Positions 38,401 to 53,400 are shown, counted from the first letter of the stretch. The stretch is 64,000 nucleotides of DNA from Mytilisepta virgata (GCA_028015205.1 CM051521.1:128658614-128722613); one strand, 5' to 3'. A program made the numbers and translations. The notes: a model not told the origin generated them from the sequence alone.

Positions 38401-41400
38401 GACCCTTTTAAATTATGAATGTTTTGAACTTTCTGTCATTTTGTATGTTTACATTTTGGTCCGAGAACCGTGCTGTAGGCAATTAAGTTACTCATTTGAA
38501 TTGTTTATTATAAAAAAATCTATCTGCCAAACTTTTGCTTAAATTTCCATGGATAATTATATCACAATTTCAAAATATTGACGGTGAAATAGATATAGTT
38601 ATTTCGGGAACCCCAAAATAACTCCGGGAATCCCCATAAATGCCCATTGACAATGTATAGAAAAACTTCCATGTGCGTGATTAACATAATTGTTTATCTA
38701 GATAAACTTGGAAGTTGGGTGTTTTGGAGTTGAAATTTGAAAAGCAAGAATGAATGTTTAATTAAGTAAAGTCAAGAAATACAAAGGATATTCGAAGGAG
38801 AGAAAAATCGAAACAACTTACAAACTTCGGAGAACAACGAAGACAAGACCAAAACAATACAAGCACTACAATTAAAAACTAAAAATATATGAACAACATG
38901 CCTGTCAACCAAGTCATGATGACGTCCATAAAACTTTAATAAGGTTGATTCCAACTTAGAAGCAACATATCCCTGTCTGAGCAACTTTTCTGTCAGGAGC
39001 CGGGCTCTGTCCAGGAAGTCAATGTAAATGTCACAAGCTCTGGAATAACGTATAAGTTGGGAAATATACTCTCCATACGCCGGCGCTTCTGGAATATTGT
39101 CGCTTAAACTTTTCTATCATATATAACATACCTTTATTGTCCCAAATACATTAAAAATAACAGTTTGACAAATTTACATCCATGTTTTGAACTTTCAGCC
39201 ATTTTGATTGTTTAACTTCTATGTCATTCACGTATAATGGGGTAGCTAGTTATCATCCTTTGTTGGGAACTTTACTTTTAAATTAATTTATTGTCAAAAC
39301 TAATTGTGCATTTACTAATGTGACGATTATTTCTTTAATGGGCCCATTATTTGAGAAAAACCTTACGATTACCTGATAACTCAAACATGCGCGTAAACCT
39401 AATTTTTCATGTCATGTCAAGTAAAATTACGATACAATAACAAATCTTTTAGTAAAATTTATCGCATATACACATTGAACTCTTATTGAAAATTCTATAC
39501 GTACCCAGGAATGTACATCGATTTTGAATAAAAAAAAAACTAAATATTTCAGGAAAATAGGAATACATTCAATGTACTTGATCTCACATAGCAAAGAAAA
39601 AATCTGTAATAAAATTCCAGTTGAAATTATACACAACTAATGTTGCAATCTTTCCAGCACTTTGATGCTTACTAGCTGTAACTTTGTTGCCTGACGTCAT
39701 GACGTCAGGCAGTATATAAGATTTGGCTGAACTTCCGGTATAGTTATTCTGTGTCAGTTGAATGCTTGATAGGATGTTTGTCATTACAAACGCTTGAATG
39801 ATGTAGAAACGAATATTAGAGCAAGCTTAAGTAAATACGGCGTGTGTCTATTTTGCATGCTGTTTCTATTTGGCATGCGAAATCATAAATAAATGATGTA
39901 ATAAAGTATGTGTTTTGATTAATGATTAATGTACTATTATGAAATTATGGAAGCACCGCCTTAGTGTTGACTGAAAATGACATACGCGTTCAACATGTTA
40001 TATGTTTTCGTACTTCATAGTATGAATTGATTGATGCAATGAAACTGATGTTTTCAATGATAAGCATAGTCATATTTCAACACATTGGAAATTTGCATCA
40101 GAAGATGTAAAAAAAAAACAATAAATTTAATTAATAAATGACGACATATAAACAATTAGGTGTGTTTTATTATGGTAACATATTTAGTTACGTGTTAGGA
40201 TGCTGCCATTTCAGTTTAAAAGGAACGGATAAACAATTAATCTTTTGTTGAAGAGTTGTATGAATTACCTGACTGCTTTGACATGTTTGATTTAAACGTA
40301 AACAACCATGCATGTAATATACTAAGTGTGCGGAAAATGTCAGAATTGACAATATTAATATAACAGAGAAAGTCATAATCTATATATTCTAACTTACTGC
40401 ACACCGTCCTGGGAAAATGACCTGGTTCCGTTAGCGAGAAAACTTGATAATTGCTCGGATATGTTGACAATATTTGTTTACTTTATCATTGTTTGTATTA
40501 AAATTGCATGTATAATTACTGTGTGATTAGCATTTACCGTTACAAATAGTTACTTTTGACATGTTCATAATTTTTAATGTATAAAAATAATTTCCTTATT
40601 TAATCATCAATTTTGTTTTTAAGCATTTAAATGTTTTCAATAATATTTTTACCCTTTTAAGCATTATATTCACATATTCACTGGAATTAAATACCTAAAT
40701 TGCATTTTTCTTTATCTTTTGAAGTAAAATTGAGCCAGGCTAATACAACTTATCATTATCAAAACTATGCTCTACTGCTCAGTCAACGTCAGTCAACTTT
40801 CGCAATAAATATTTAGTACAGCATTTAGCCTCGTATTTGTACATGAATTATAATACATATTTATTAAATGCTTAGTCAGGCAAGCTTTTTAAAAAGCTAT
40901 TACTTGTTGGTAAGAACGCCGGACTGGGTTTTGTCGTATGATAGAAAAATGGGTATTGAGGTAACCATAAAACCAGTAACTCAATTCCCTTTCAGTGTCA
41001 GTAGTTTTGTTTTTATACTTTGTTCATCTCATGTAATTTTTCGGATAGAGTTTATGTTGTTTACAAATTCCTCTAAAGGAATCAACCCTTTCTAATAATG
41101 TTTGGGCAGATTCATTTAATACCTGAAACGTTTAAAGATTTCCAGCCAAGTTTATATTTACTCCTATCTTCTGAAAGCAAGCTGTAATCATCTCTGCAGT
41201 CTTCAATGAGGTAATCTAATGGCTCAATGCATTTATCTGAAATATTAATCCCACACTCTGCATAACATCTCCGAAAAAACAAAATCATCAGAGTTGAACG
41301 ATATATTACACATAAAAGTACAGGTTAAATTCTTCTTAAAAAACTGTTATCTAATTGACCGAAAAAGATAAATAACCATTCTCTTAATGGGAATAAAACA

Positions 41401-44400
41401 TAATTGCAGACTTTGACATTAAGAATCTTAATGGTATAAAAACGGTTGATTAGATACTATTGTACATACGTTTGGAACAAGGAAGCCATAGCTGATAACT
41501 GACAATGAATTCAAAACAAAATTACCATATAAAACAAACAACATTAAGGACATAAATCTGTCTGTTAAGGAAACATTTAAGATCATAATCATATGAATAT
41601 TTCTTTCCATCATTATGATTCTTATGAAATAAATATTTAACCGAAAACACAAAGGTAAGGAAATAAAATGAACATCTAATACAATGATACTAAAACAAAT
41701 AAGCACACGTGTCCTGTGTTTTTATTTGATGTAAAAAGAGTTGCATTCTAACTTACATGGCACAATTCTCATTTGACGTAGTCTAGCACTTCCTACCAAA
41801 ATTGTTTGTTTATCTTGTATTAACTTTGAACTCCCAGTTAATGCGTCGCCATTATACCAATCAGTGTTAAACAAACCATTCAACAGTGCATTTTGTGTCC
41901 AGTTCCAGAAGTGCCCAATCGAGGATATCTATTTAATTAAATGTCGAGATTATTTTATGATTTCGGGTTAAATGTATCGTTTGATATAAAAAAAATGGTG
42001 AAGTTTGAGTTATACAATTTTAAAAATAAATGGACATTTCCAAAATTTAAATAATAGACATCTGTTATTTTCATATTGCCTGGAGTTTAATCCTTACAAA
42101 TCAATCTAACCCTACCAATAATTATAAAATATATGTCAATGTCTTGAATTATTTAATGCCCACATAAAAATCAAACTTGTTCAAGGATGCCAATCCACAG
42201 AGCGACGTATATCACACTCTTATCCCCAAAAAGCCTTTCATCCAAAAATTATGCTTTCATCTAGGTTTTATTTTACAATCTTATCTATAAAACAAATCTT
42301 TGCCCGGAATGTAATCTTGAATGTAGTTTTGGAATTTCAATGTTATCCGTATTTGGAGGGCTGTCATATATTCATATTTGTATTTTGTAATCTTTTATGT
42401 TATTTTGTCTTGGGTTCTGTCATTTGGATTGCTTTGTTTGATTGGCATGGCATTGTTGACCTTTCCTGTTATGCATTTTGTTGTTTGTCATATATTGCAT
42501 AAATACTTTATTTAGAAAAGGAGGTACAGGATTCCTCTGACGTCAAACTGTCTGTTTTATAATTGGCTGGGGTCGTGGGACAGCCAATTTTCAATTCTCG
42601 GACCAAGGTTTTTTAGACCCATTATAGTTGGCCCTTTAGAATTTTTTTTCCTGTAATTTAGTACATCACCCAAAATACAATATTATTCAATACCTGAAGA
42701 ATTAGGGGGTCCACATCTAAGTGAAATACAGAGCTCAGTTTATTGTGATTTGTACCTTATGATACCTTAATTTATTCCCGTAATGAACGATAAGTAAGTT
42801 ATTTTAAGTATTTGACAATACCTGTTTGAACTGCACAGTATATGTTGGGGAAAAAGATCCCCGGTTAAATATATTGTTGTATGTATGGTACTGACGGTAC
42901 GACCAGGGGTCACGGTTAGTGTAGGCTATCATCAAAACAAAATACAGGAAAAATACACAGATTGCTATCTCCTTTAACAATGAGTACATTGCCATTTCAT
43001 GTGCCCTGAAATAAAAATTCATACAGATAAAAAAATAATTAAAAAATATTCACGCATAATAAAAAAAAAATCATTTAAGGAACAGTTTTCTATGTATAAA
43101 TAACGTTGAAGTATTCAATAATGACCTCTCTTCTCTTGCCGTTTTCAAGAAATCCAATTCAGGAGGCAATGGAGCTGAGGACTTGATTTTTTCTAGTTCC
43201 CTAAGCTTGATTGGATTCTTCAAATCCTCTTCGGTAATAGGATTATGCAGCCACTCTTCACCTTCATCTAACTCCCGATCATCCTCGTTATCATCATTAG
43301 CTTCGGGTTTCTTGATAAACACGGCATAAATCATGGCAATGATTATTACCTATAATATAATCAGTAATTATTAACTAAATTTTGCTGAAAACACAGGAAA
43401 GGAAGACAGATCAGATACCAAATTTAATGCCACAAGGTCGTTTTGTGTTTCACGTTCTTCATTATATAGGCTAGAAACTTAAGCTATCATCAAAATGTTT
43501 ATCTATTTCAAGTTGAAATGTGACACTTAAGGGATTCAAATAAACGAACCATTATATTTCTTACCTATATAAAATTAAGCAAACTGCAAATATCTTATTA
43601 TATTATATATTATATTTTGTCATTTCATATTCTACTAACATTTTCGTATATACTATATTTCATTATTTCATTATAACATACCCTTTTCATACTTTATGAA
43701 ACATCTGAAAGAAGCTTTATATCCTTTATTAGATATCTGTATAACATATCTTGAAAAATTTAAGAAAACTTACTGAATATGATATGTAATATGCGAAAGA
43801 TATCTAATAGAACAATAAGATATCATGCTTTGTGAATTACATGTTATAAAAGTATATGTATAGGGTTCTATGGGACTTTATTATCCAAACGGAAATCAAA
43901 TAGTTATCTTTTAGTATATTTTTACCCCACGACACGTGAGAGCAAATAATTGAAATACAATGTACTTACCTTAAGAGGCTGTGAAAAGAAAATAGATTCA
44001 AAGCATGAAATGAAGAAGGATACAAGCCATTCCAATGATTTCTTAGGTCCAAACACTCCACCAAACTCCACTGTTGCCCAAAATGCTACAGCAACCGTAC
44101 AAAATGATAATATATAACCCATATATATTCCCCAATATGGCAACCTAAATGATTTTTTCTTTTTCTCTTCTTTCTTTAGCGGTAATACTGTAGGTTTAGG
44201 ATTCAATTCAGAAGACGGCTTTCTAGGCTTCGATTCTCCAGGTTTAGTGTCCCCTTGCTTATCCTTATTGAAGTATCTGTCATGGTCAATCATATTTAGT
44301 TCGTTCTCCAGTTCTAATTTAACGGCATTTGCATCGAGGTCAGATTTTTCACGACTATGTTCATTTGCAACAAGATCAGATTTTTCACGTCGACGTGCAT

Positions 44401-47400
44401 TTGCAACAATATCATTTTTCTCATCTTCGGTTTGCTTAACGCCCATATCATAAACTTTCTTTTTAAAGCACGCAAAACATATTAACTTGCTATAAAATCT
44501 ATAGGACAATGTATCTTGTATTTTTTTAGGAAATGGTTTCGAGTATCTAAATAGGCAAACAATGATCAAATTGACTGGCAATGACATAAGACCACTCGCA
44601 ATACCAATGTATAGACCGGTCAGTGTAAAGGTTACAGGGCCGACACCATATTCCTTTGGTGAGGAACCTTCATCAGTTTTATAAAAAGCAATACTGGTAC
44701 ACATTGTTGCAAACAAAAGCGAGAGACAGCATGTTAAACGTTGAATGCGAGTAAAATTACTCTTGGCAGGTCTTTTGAAGATGGAAAACCACAGATGGCC
44801 ATCAGCTAAACTATACTTTGCCTTGGTCCAAAACAGGTAGTTAAAACTGGTAAGTTCAGCCCGACCCGCCACTGGTATAATTCTGTCAATCTAGAATACA
44901 ATTTAATGTATAATTCATATAGAGTATAGATTATTTAGAAAACATTACTGTCTGATCAATCAAAAATTTAGAATTAAATAACCCTACAGTTTTTAAACTA
45001 AATATGTTTCACTCTGTAAGATGGCATAAGCTTTTCGTTAAAAAGAGATTAAAAGACAAAACTAAATCATCTTGTGAATAGTATATATATAAATAAGGCT
45101 GAAGATGTGTTCGTATTTATGTAAAGGAGAGAACAACCTTATCAACATACAACAAAAAACAACAGACTAGTATTCCATTGTTCTTCATCTTGAAAACATT
45201 CAAAAATGAGATAGAAAATCATATTTTTTAGCAAGATCGAGATAACGTTAACATCGCCTATATCACTTTGTATTAATAACATATGGTACATGCGCCTCTT
45301 CTCACAAATCAGAGGGGCCTCGGTGGTCGAGTGGTCTAGGTAGTTCGTCATGACTACTAATGATCACTAGCCTGTCAACACTGAGGTTGTGAGTTCGAAT
45401 CTCACATGTGGCGGTGTGTGTTAGACTCCGATCTTAATTGACAAGGATTGCCAATTTTCCTACCGAAGGTTGGTGGTTCTCCCCGGGTACTCCGGCTTCC
45501 TCCGACAATAAAAACTGGTCGCCGCGAAATAGCCAAATGTGCTGAAAATGGCGTAAAATCCCATCTAAACAAACAAAACAAAACACAAATCGGAACATAA
45601 AATCTTAATTGTTTACCAATCCGTCATCGTCATCTAAACTGAGCCAGTTTTCACAGATAAAGAAGTATTTATCACCAGTTTGTAAATCCTCAATCTGCAT
45701 TCTACTGAAGTACCACGAGGGATTAGATCCCATGTTATTATGCCATATTCTGAAAAAGCACAGTATCTGTGCATTAAATATATGCGAAATGTTTCGTAAT
45801 AATTAATTAATTCAGTACAATGAGAACAAATTAAAGTGTCCTTTACAAGATAATTTTATATACAAATACCAGGATCAATGGGTATTATCACAATTAAACG
45901 TTTTTAATGCTGAAAAAGGGGATACCTTGCATATTCCTCAAAATATTATTTAAATTACTTGAAAACTTTACATTTACAAAAACGCGACAAAATAGTTTTT
46001 CTCTCAAACATCACATTAAAACACAAATTGTACTGTGAATGACGGACTTGGCGAAATGCTTTTACAATTTTAACAATGGACTTCAAGCGAAAAGTGTTAC
46101 ATTTGTTACGCGGACTCTTTTTGTGGACAGTTTTATTTTGCGGAAACTGAGAAAAAATTCATGGTAGCTTCAAAATTTTTTTGATTTTACCATCGGTAGG
46201 CGCTTAATGCCAAATGCTTTGCCAAAATATCGGAATAAAGGGCATACCCGTGTTACACTGAATGATGATATTTTCAAGCCATCGTGAATTATTTGAATCA
46301 TTTCTATTCTAGTAGGACAGTTTCTACGAAATTTGAAACGCAGCAACATAGGTATTCAGACATTCACACCATTACACAATATGACATCGTTAAAGGACGT
46401 TGGAAACTTTTTACTATGACGTTGCCAAACAAGGCGTCTGACGTCTGTGACGTTGGAATCGAAATATCCATATTTTATCCCCAGTGTAGACTAAAAGCAT
46501 TTGAAGCAGGTCATATTAGAATTAATCTTGACCCTTTTATACAGAAATCGACTAATAAAGGTCCATCAACAGAGGTATCGCCTCAGTCACTAAACACGCT
46601 TGTTACCAAAACTTTGTAATGCCATAAAATAAACACATTGTGAGCAATACAATCAAAGGACTAAAAGTGTACATATAACAAGGAGGATATTCTTAGATAT
46701 TGGAACACTGTAACTGTCAATCAATCGTGATCAATATCGTAAAATTTCCTAAGTGAAGACATCAACTGATCCTTGATTAAACCCTGGTTAAGCAGCTTTT
46801 TGACAGCAGTAATCCTCTTTGTTGAAAGTCATGGTAACTCACACATGCCCCTGAATATCGGTTAGCTGAGAAACTAAGCAGGCGATGCTGGTATACTGCT
46901 ACTCACGAGGGAAATTTAACAATAGGAAAGTTGAAGTCATCACGTTTATCATAAAGTTTTGTCTTCAAATGTCCCTCATTGTCTATTTCAAGAAACAAAT
47001 CCAAATATGAAGCGGACTTTGGTGTATCTGTAATTTCCAGCTCACTGGGGAAGATGAGATGTAGAAAGTCTTGGGATTTGTCGTTATTTAACGATAATAC
47101 GTCATCTATATAGCGAAAAGTCAAATGAAAGGATTGGGCTAGTTTCTTTTTGTTTTCACGTAGTAGCCCTTGAATGAAGTCCACTTCATATTTTAGTTTA
47201 GAATACACGAGCTTAGTTACTTGTTAGTGAGATTTCCCACAAAAAATACTTACAGTATAAAGCTACATAAAATGTGTTTAATTCACTAAATTTGATTTCT
47301 AGGGCTTGCATTTAGCCTAATGTATGAACATAACTTTAAGGGATCTCCAGAGCTTAAATAAATTTGTAAACATGCATCTATCGTTTCTTTCCTTTACAAG

Positions 47401-50400
47401 ACTAGTAGTTAGTAAAGTCCCGAAATACCAAAGGGATATTCCAAGGAGAGAAAAATCGTAACAACTGACAAACTCCGGAGAACAACGAAGATAAGACCAA
47501 AACAATACATGCACTACAATTAAAAACTAAAAACATATGAATAAGTATGTACTAGTACTAAAAAAGCTCAACTTATATCGTCAACTGATGCCGCTAACCT
47601 AAGATGTGTTAACTTTCCAAGAGGTTTGGGAACAGCCATGACAAATCCATCAATGTTGGATGCTTGCAGAACAGGCCTTTTTTCATCTGCCAAAAATCTT
47701 GGAGAAGTTTCGTCATTTTCTCCGGTCAAAATGAATGAAACTTTTGCTGTAGTCCCTATAAAAAAATGCCAGTTTATAGGTTATTTTAAAAAAAAATTGA
47801 GTCATCAAATTGATTCGAAATAAGGCATAAACATAAACGACTTAATTGACTGTGACATATTTTCTTGATAAAACGTATAGAGTCTATAAAGTTGTCGTAA
47901 AAATAAAATTAGAATTTTTTAACCAAGGAAAACAATAAATCTGGATAAAACGTATCGGAAACTTTTTAACAAAACAATTTTGGTTCACTAGTTACATTTA
48001 GCCTTATTGAATCGTCCTAAAAGATAATAACTACATGTAGAAAGCTACTGTTGGAATCGACTGTACTCCTCGGCGCCATACCTGCAAATAGTTGGGACAC
48101 CTACCAAAAGTCAAAAATATAAAACCGGATGGCGCATTTACAGAAAGTATGCAATCATTCTATTATGGATAATAAACCCAATGAAAATGAAAACAGGTTA
48201 GGTCGCAAGTATAAAACATTATTGCACATCTACATACTATGTGTGACAATATTGTAATGAATTATAAAATGTATGAATTGAAGAATGAAAGAGGAGCTTA
48301 AGTTTATCATTTCCCATTTGGACCTCAAGTTTAGAAAATTAAAATTCCTAAAATATTATTGAACATTTACAGATGGTATGGAACCATTCTATAAGGACAT
48401 TAGATACCTAAATGAAGGAGTTGAAGCCAAAAGAAATTTCGATTCGATTCGATTAAGGTAAATAATAAAACTGATAATGGGACGAAAAAAAATACCACGT
48501 CCCCATTAGATGCAAATGAAATTATATGTATGGGAAGCTCACTCGGTGGGCCATGAGTTTGTATTAAAAAGGGAATTTAACAGAACATATCCAGTCAACC
48601 TTTTTCTATCCGCAAGTTTGTTTTTGTAGAATTTTTTTATGAAGCCAATGGTTATCCATTATGAAACATGTTATGAAATTTGTATAACAAACCTGCTCCT
48701 TTTCTTGCACCAGTGAATACTTGAATCTCATATAAATATTTATCTCTTGGGTCATTATCCGGCAATGGTGACGACCCAGCCTAGGTATAAAGAGAACAAA
48801 TATACATAGGGAGCAAGTTCATAATTTATGTAATACAATTCATTGTTTATGCTACTATGACTTTCCAGATATTTAAAATTGATCTTGTCTTGAAAGTCAC
48901 ATTCTTGGACCTCGATAATGGTAATTTTGACATTAACCTGTCAACAATTTATTCATTCAATAATGATATAGCAATACGATCTTCAGAATATTTCTTTCTA
49001 ATGACGTAATAGTTTAAAATAAAATATTTCATTAAATTATATGATTACATTTGATCGTAAAACATTGTTTATTTTCGAAAAACCCAACAATGTAGGTATT
49101 TGGAATGAAAACCAGACAAAAATAATTAGCATTCCAATTAATATTTTTTACACATACCATTATTTTATCCATTAGGTCTCTTTTACGTGCCCAGATGCAC
49201 ATCAGTATATACAGACACATTAAGGATACCATTGTACAAAATATGATAGGATTTTCATCCAGTTTTGTAAAAGCTGAATCATTCAAATCAATTGTATTCA
49301 TAGGAACTGCAAATCCCGCAGCAAATGATGTCAAATGATTTGACAGACAATGAATACGTTCTGGTGTTGAAAGTGGTCCAACCTGAAATGTAAAAATAAT
49401 TCAAGAAACTGTATATTCAGTTATTTGTATAATACAAACTCAGAAAGAAACAATTCTGCAGCAAGTATGCTGTCATTGCTGGTAAAGAAGAAATATAATC
49501 AACCAAAATTCGATATTATATTTATTTCGATACTTATATCTGGATAAAACTCATTTTTTTTGCCGCATAAAAATATGACTTTTACCAATGCTAAAATTTT
49601 ATTTACGTCGAAACACTGAATGAATTTAGGTCTGACCTGGGGACTAGAGACCACAGAACTATCCTGCGCTCCGATTATATAACGAAGAAAGTATCATACA
49701 TCCCCAATCCCACATATAATGAGATCAGGCCTCCGAGGATATAACTATGGAAATATCAAAATCATGCACACAATAAAACAAGAACTCCGAGAAAAAGATA
49801 TTTTAATGACTTGTCACATGTTTGAGGGGCTATCGGACATAAAACCATGGTTACCTTGTCTTTCAATCTTAATATTAGTGATTTATTTTTTAAAGTGGAG
49901 TCGGTTTTTTTGCTATTTTCGTCAGCAATTAAATAATACGTAGAAACATGACATACCTCACATCCCTCATTTGACCATTGATTCATATTTGAATCCCACC
50001 AAATACAATAGGCACTAAATATACTCAATCTGTACACCGCCTGTTTGTATTTGGGCTCCTCTGGTGGTGGTGGCGCTGTTGTAGTTCTACGGTTTGGCTT
50101 TTTTGTCGTTGGAAAACCTAAAAAAAGCATGAAAGAAGAGATATAATAATAATAAATGTTGATGCTTATGATCTTAGTGTAGGTCTCTTTAAGACTTTCA
50201 AAACGACAATAAAAAATAAAAACACCGTTCAAAAAATTAACTTAATTGTTTTGCTTTTTCTACATGTATTATATTCAAATATAAGATTAGTCTAAATTGA
50301 TTATTTAATAGTGGATTGGAAAACAACCTTTACTCATTCTCCTTCTGCTTAGTAGGCGAACTCATCCGCAGCTTTATTTCAACCTATTTCGTATCGACAA

Positions 50401-53400
50401 AGGAGTTTTCAACATTTAAGGGTGTCCATTTCATTTAAATGAGACAACTATTTTCATATCCATCCAACAGAGTAGCATCTTTTCGCGAAAATGAAATTGA
50501 TAGAGCTTTACATATTTTATGCCTGACATTGTCACCTCAGAGGGGAATCGAACCAGGGTACCTTGGTTTGTAGTCCAATTCACTAACAACTACACCGAAG
50601 CCCTTTTAATTCAGTCATCTCGGATTTGATGCCAACCCAAAACTTGTTTTAATATCTAATGGTAATACTGACAAGGTTATGTGGCTGTTATACATCAGCT
50701 TGCCTACTGTCTGTCTCTTAATAAATATTGAAGCAGTTTACTGTAGTCAAATCAATAGACCACAAATCAATTCTGTATTTAACATGAGTCATGGAAGAAA
50801 AAAATGAAACTCAAAACTAGATAAAAAAAAATCTACAAATTAAGCTTCTCTTACTATGTTATTCGAAACTAACGGCCGGTTAATGCGTTTCGAATCTTAT
50901 TCTGGTTCATGAGCTTTGATGTGTTTTAGGTAACGACTACCTTATATTACCATGCCATATCTTACATTTACGTTGCATGCGGAACAACCTTCCATTGGCA
51001 TATCTGTATATGCTAATAAGATTGATAGCACTTGGCTTCTGACTTAATAGATTTAGTACTGACCTACACAAACAGTTTTCATTCTTTTGTTCAGCCAGTC
51101 TCGAGTTTCTTGTGCGGTTTTTCGTTCATCGTCATTTAAATCATCCCACCAATCTTCGAAATCGTCTTTTTCGTCTTCGTCTTTGCTATTATATGTATAA
51201 CATTGTGTTGTATAAGCCTGTGTAGTAGTGGTTGTCGGTGTAGTTGTAGTTGTTGGGGGCGTTGTGGAGTAATAGAACCAATACAAGGGATCATCTTCAG
51301 ACATGTTTAAAAGTCGATGTTTTATTCCTATGTAATATTTTGTCGATTCATTTCTGAAAGCAGACAAGAGATTACTTTAAATATCTGGTATTCTTGCTAT
51401 TTTTTGTTTAAATAAACCACGTATATGGTAAAATAATAATAAAAAAATGAAGAAAAACAAACCATTTCTAATACCAGTATAACAATAAAGAGGACAAATA
51501 TACCCAAGGAGCAATCCAAAAAAACGTAATCCATTAGACAGACAAAACCCGAGAAGACAAATGAACAACCACAAGCACAACAAATAAACACTGAAAACTA
51601 AAAAAACAATGAACAACACGAACTCCTATAAAAACCAAGAATAAGTTTTTTCTCCAGGTACTTTAAATTATATTTTAGATTACTCGGGTTGTATAAATAC
51701 TAGTAAATTCTTTCTTCGATTTACTACTCACCAGTTGTGCTCAAGACCTAAAATGTTGAAAACCAAAACAATAACCCAAAAGGTCGAAGAACAATTAAAA
51801 AATACCAACATGACCAAAAGGGTTTATGCCAAAACCATCTTAGGACACAGCTATGCACAATTAGCATAAAATTTTCACAAGTTCCTTATAGAATAATGAT
51901 TCAATCAATAATTATCAATAAACCAACAATTTATTTTCATAAGGTTAATATATTTCAAGTGACTTTTTTCTGTTTTGGGTTTGCTTTGAGGTATCATTCT
52001 CATATCGCATGGTATCTAAGTATGACAGCATCTCATCGAGTGCTTCATCGGAAAACGATAACGTACAGTTGAAATCATAATCTGTCGTTGTGGGTAACTC
52101 TTCAGCTCTTAAATATACCACAGAAATTATTTAGCAATCAAAGATATAAGTGGGATTTATCTGTTGTTGTTGGTAACTCTTCAGCTCTTAAATATACCAC
52201 AGAAATTATTTAGCAATCAAAGATATAAGTGGGATTTATCTGTTGTTGTTGGTAACTCTTCAGCTCTTAAATATACCACAGAAATTATTTAGCAATCAAA
52301 GGTATAGGTAACTATTCAGCTCTTGTACAGTCTAGAAGTTAACTTCCTACAATTTCGTTCAACTCATAGCATGATTCCAAATTCTTGGAAAAGGTTAGCT
52401 GTGCAAATGAATAAGCTTGAGTCAGTTACAACAGAAAAGTTTGAATTTGTTGAAAATAACAGAAACTCAAGTCAATATTTTTATAAATTATTCATTTCAC
52501 TGATAGCCGAATGTCCAATAAAACAACAAACAAAATGGGGTGATGAGCTAAACACAATTATTAATAACTGGGAAAAGGTCCATCTCTCAGCCAATAGATG
52601 CACAAAAAATACAAAACTGATTATATTTCAATATAAAATATTGAATAGGATATTAAGTACAAATGACCTACTGTCCAAATGTAAATTGAAAGAAACAAAT
52701 TTATGCTCATTTTGCAATTAAACAAAAGAGAGTATACTACATCTTTTCTGGAATTGCACCATAGTTAGGAATCTATGGATAGAAGTTGATATATTTATCA
52801 GCAGCATCAATAAACCAAAATTTTTTTTTCATAATGTTAATATATTTCAAGTGACTTTTTTCTGTTTTGGGTTTGCTTTCACTCTTCTGAAATAAATTTA
52901 AACGAAGAGAATGTAGCTGTGTGTTAATGGATATGACTAAATAATATACCTACATGCTAAGAAATTCATTTGTAAAGAAGCAGGTATATCTGTCTGGTTT
53001 TTCGTTTATATACGCAGACCGGTCAGCAGAGGTATCATTCTCATATCGCATGGTATCTAAGTATGACAGCATCTCATCAAGTGCTTCATCGGACAACGGT
53101 AACGTACAGTTGAAATCATAATCTGTCGTTGTGGGTAACTCTTCAGCTCTTAAATATACCACAGAAATTATTTAGCAATCAAAGATATAAGTGGGATTTA
53201 TCTGTTGTGGGTAACTCTTCAGCTTTTAAATATACCACAGAAATTATTTAGCAATCAAAGATATAAGTGGGATTTATCTGTTGTGGGTGACTCTTCAGCT
53301 CTTAAATATACCACAGAAATTATTTAGCAATTAAAGATATAGGTAACTATTCAGCTCTTGTACGGTCTAGAAGTCAACTTCCTACAATTTCGGTCAACTC

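Larger units (their letters stand above)
36631..41928 (-). other. Polycystin (TOP/PKD) extracellular domain exons
   Basis: Exons 41928-41757, 41268-41123 and 36909-36631 encode the large loop between S1 and S2. Landmarks are SIGHFWNWTQNALLNGLF, GSARLRQMRIVP, a cysteine-rich CYAECGINISDKC stretch, GYPYWGIFSTYGGGGYVADL, and NPNNNLFGICLYLLEFLQTG near the end, matching the family consensus NxNxNLF...EF..TGG. The donor at 41757 is phase 1 while the reading of the next exon needs phase 2. The intron 41122-36910 holds a MITE and two reverse-transcriptase relics. Confidence 0.82.
45617..48780 (-). other. Polycystin PLAT domain exons
   Basis: Exons 48780-48693, 47755-47599 and 45749-45617 encode a PLAT/LH2 beta-sandwich of about 115 residues: YLYEIQVFTGARKGAG, then TTAKVSFILTGENDETSPRF, IDGFVMAVPKPLGKLTHLR, IWHNNMGSNPSWYFSRMQIE and DLQTGDKYFFICENWLSLDD. 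Every strand-defining phrase of the family is present. In polycystins this domain sits on the cytoplasmic side after the first transmembrane segment and binds lipid or partners. Confidence 0.9.

Noticed and set aside
46284..46619. 111-codon plus-strand open frame
   Set aside because: It has no recognisable domain, no splice context, and lies in a polycystin intron. I cannot support it as a gene.
50528..50608. A functional tRNA gene
   Set aside because: Good B box, but stems are imperfect and the anticodon region does not fit a clean tRNA.
52323..52721. 132-codon frame as a host gene
   Set aside because: It carries the zinc-binding C terminus of LINE proteins and is duplicated and truncated; it is a transposon relic.
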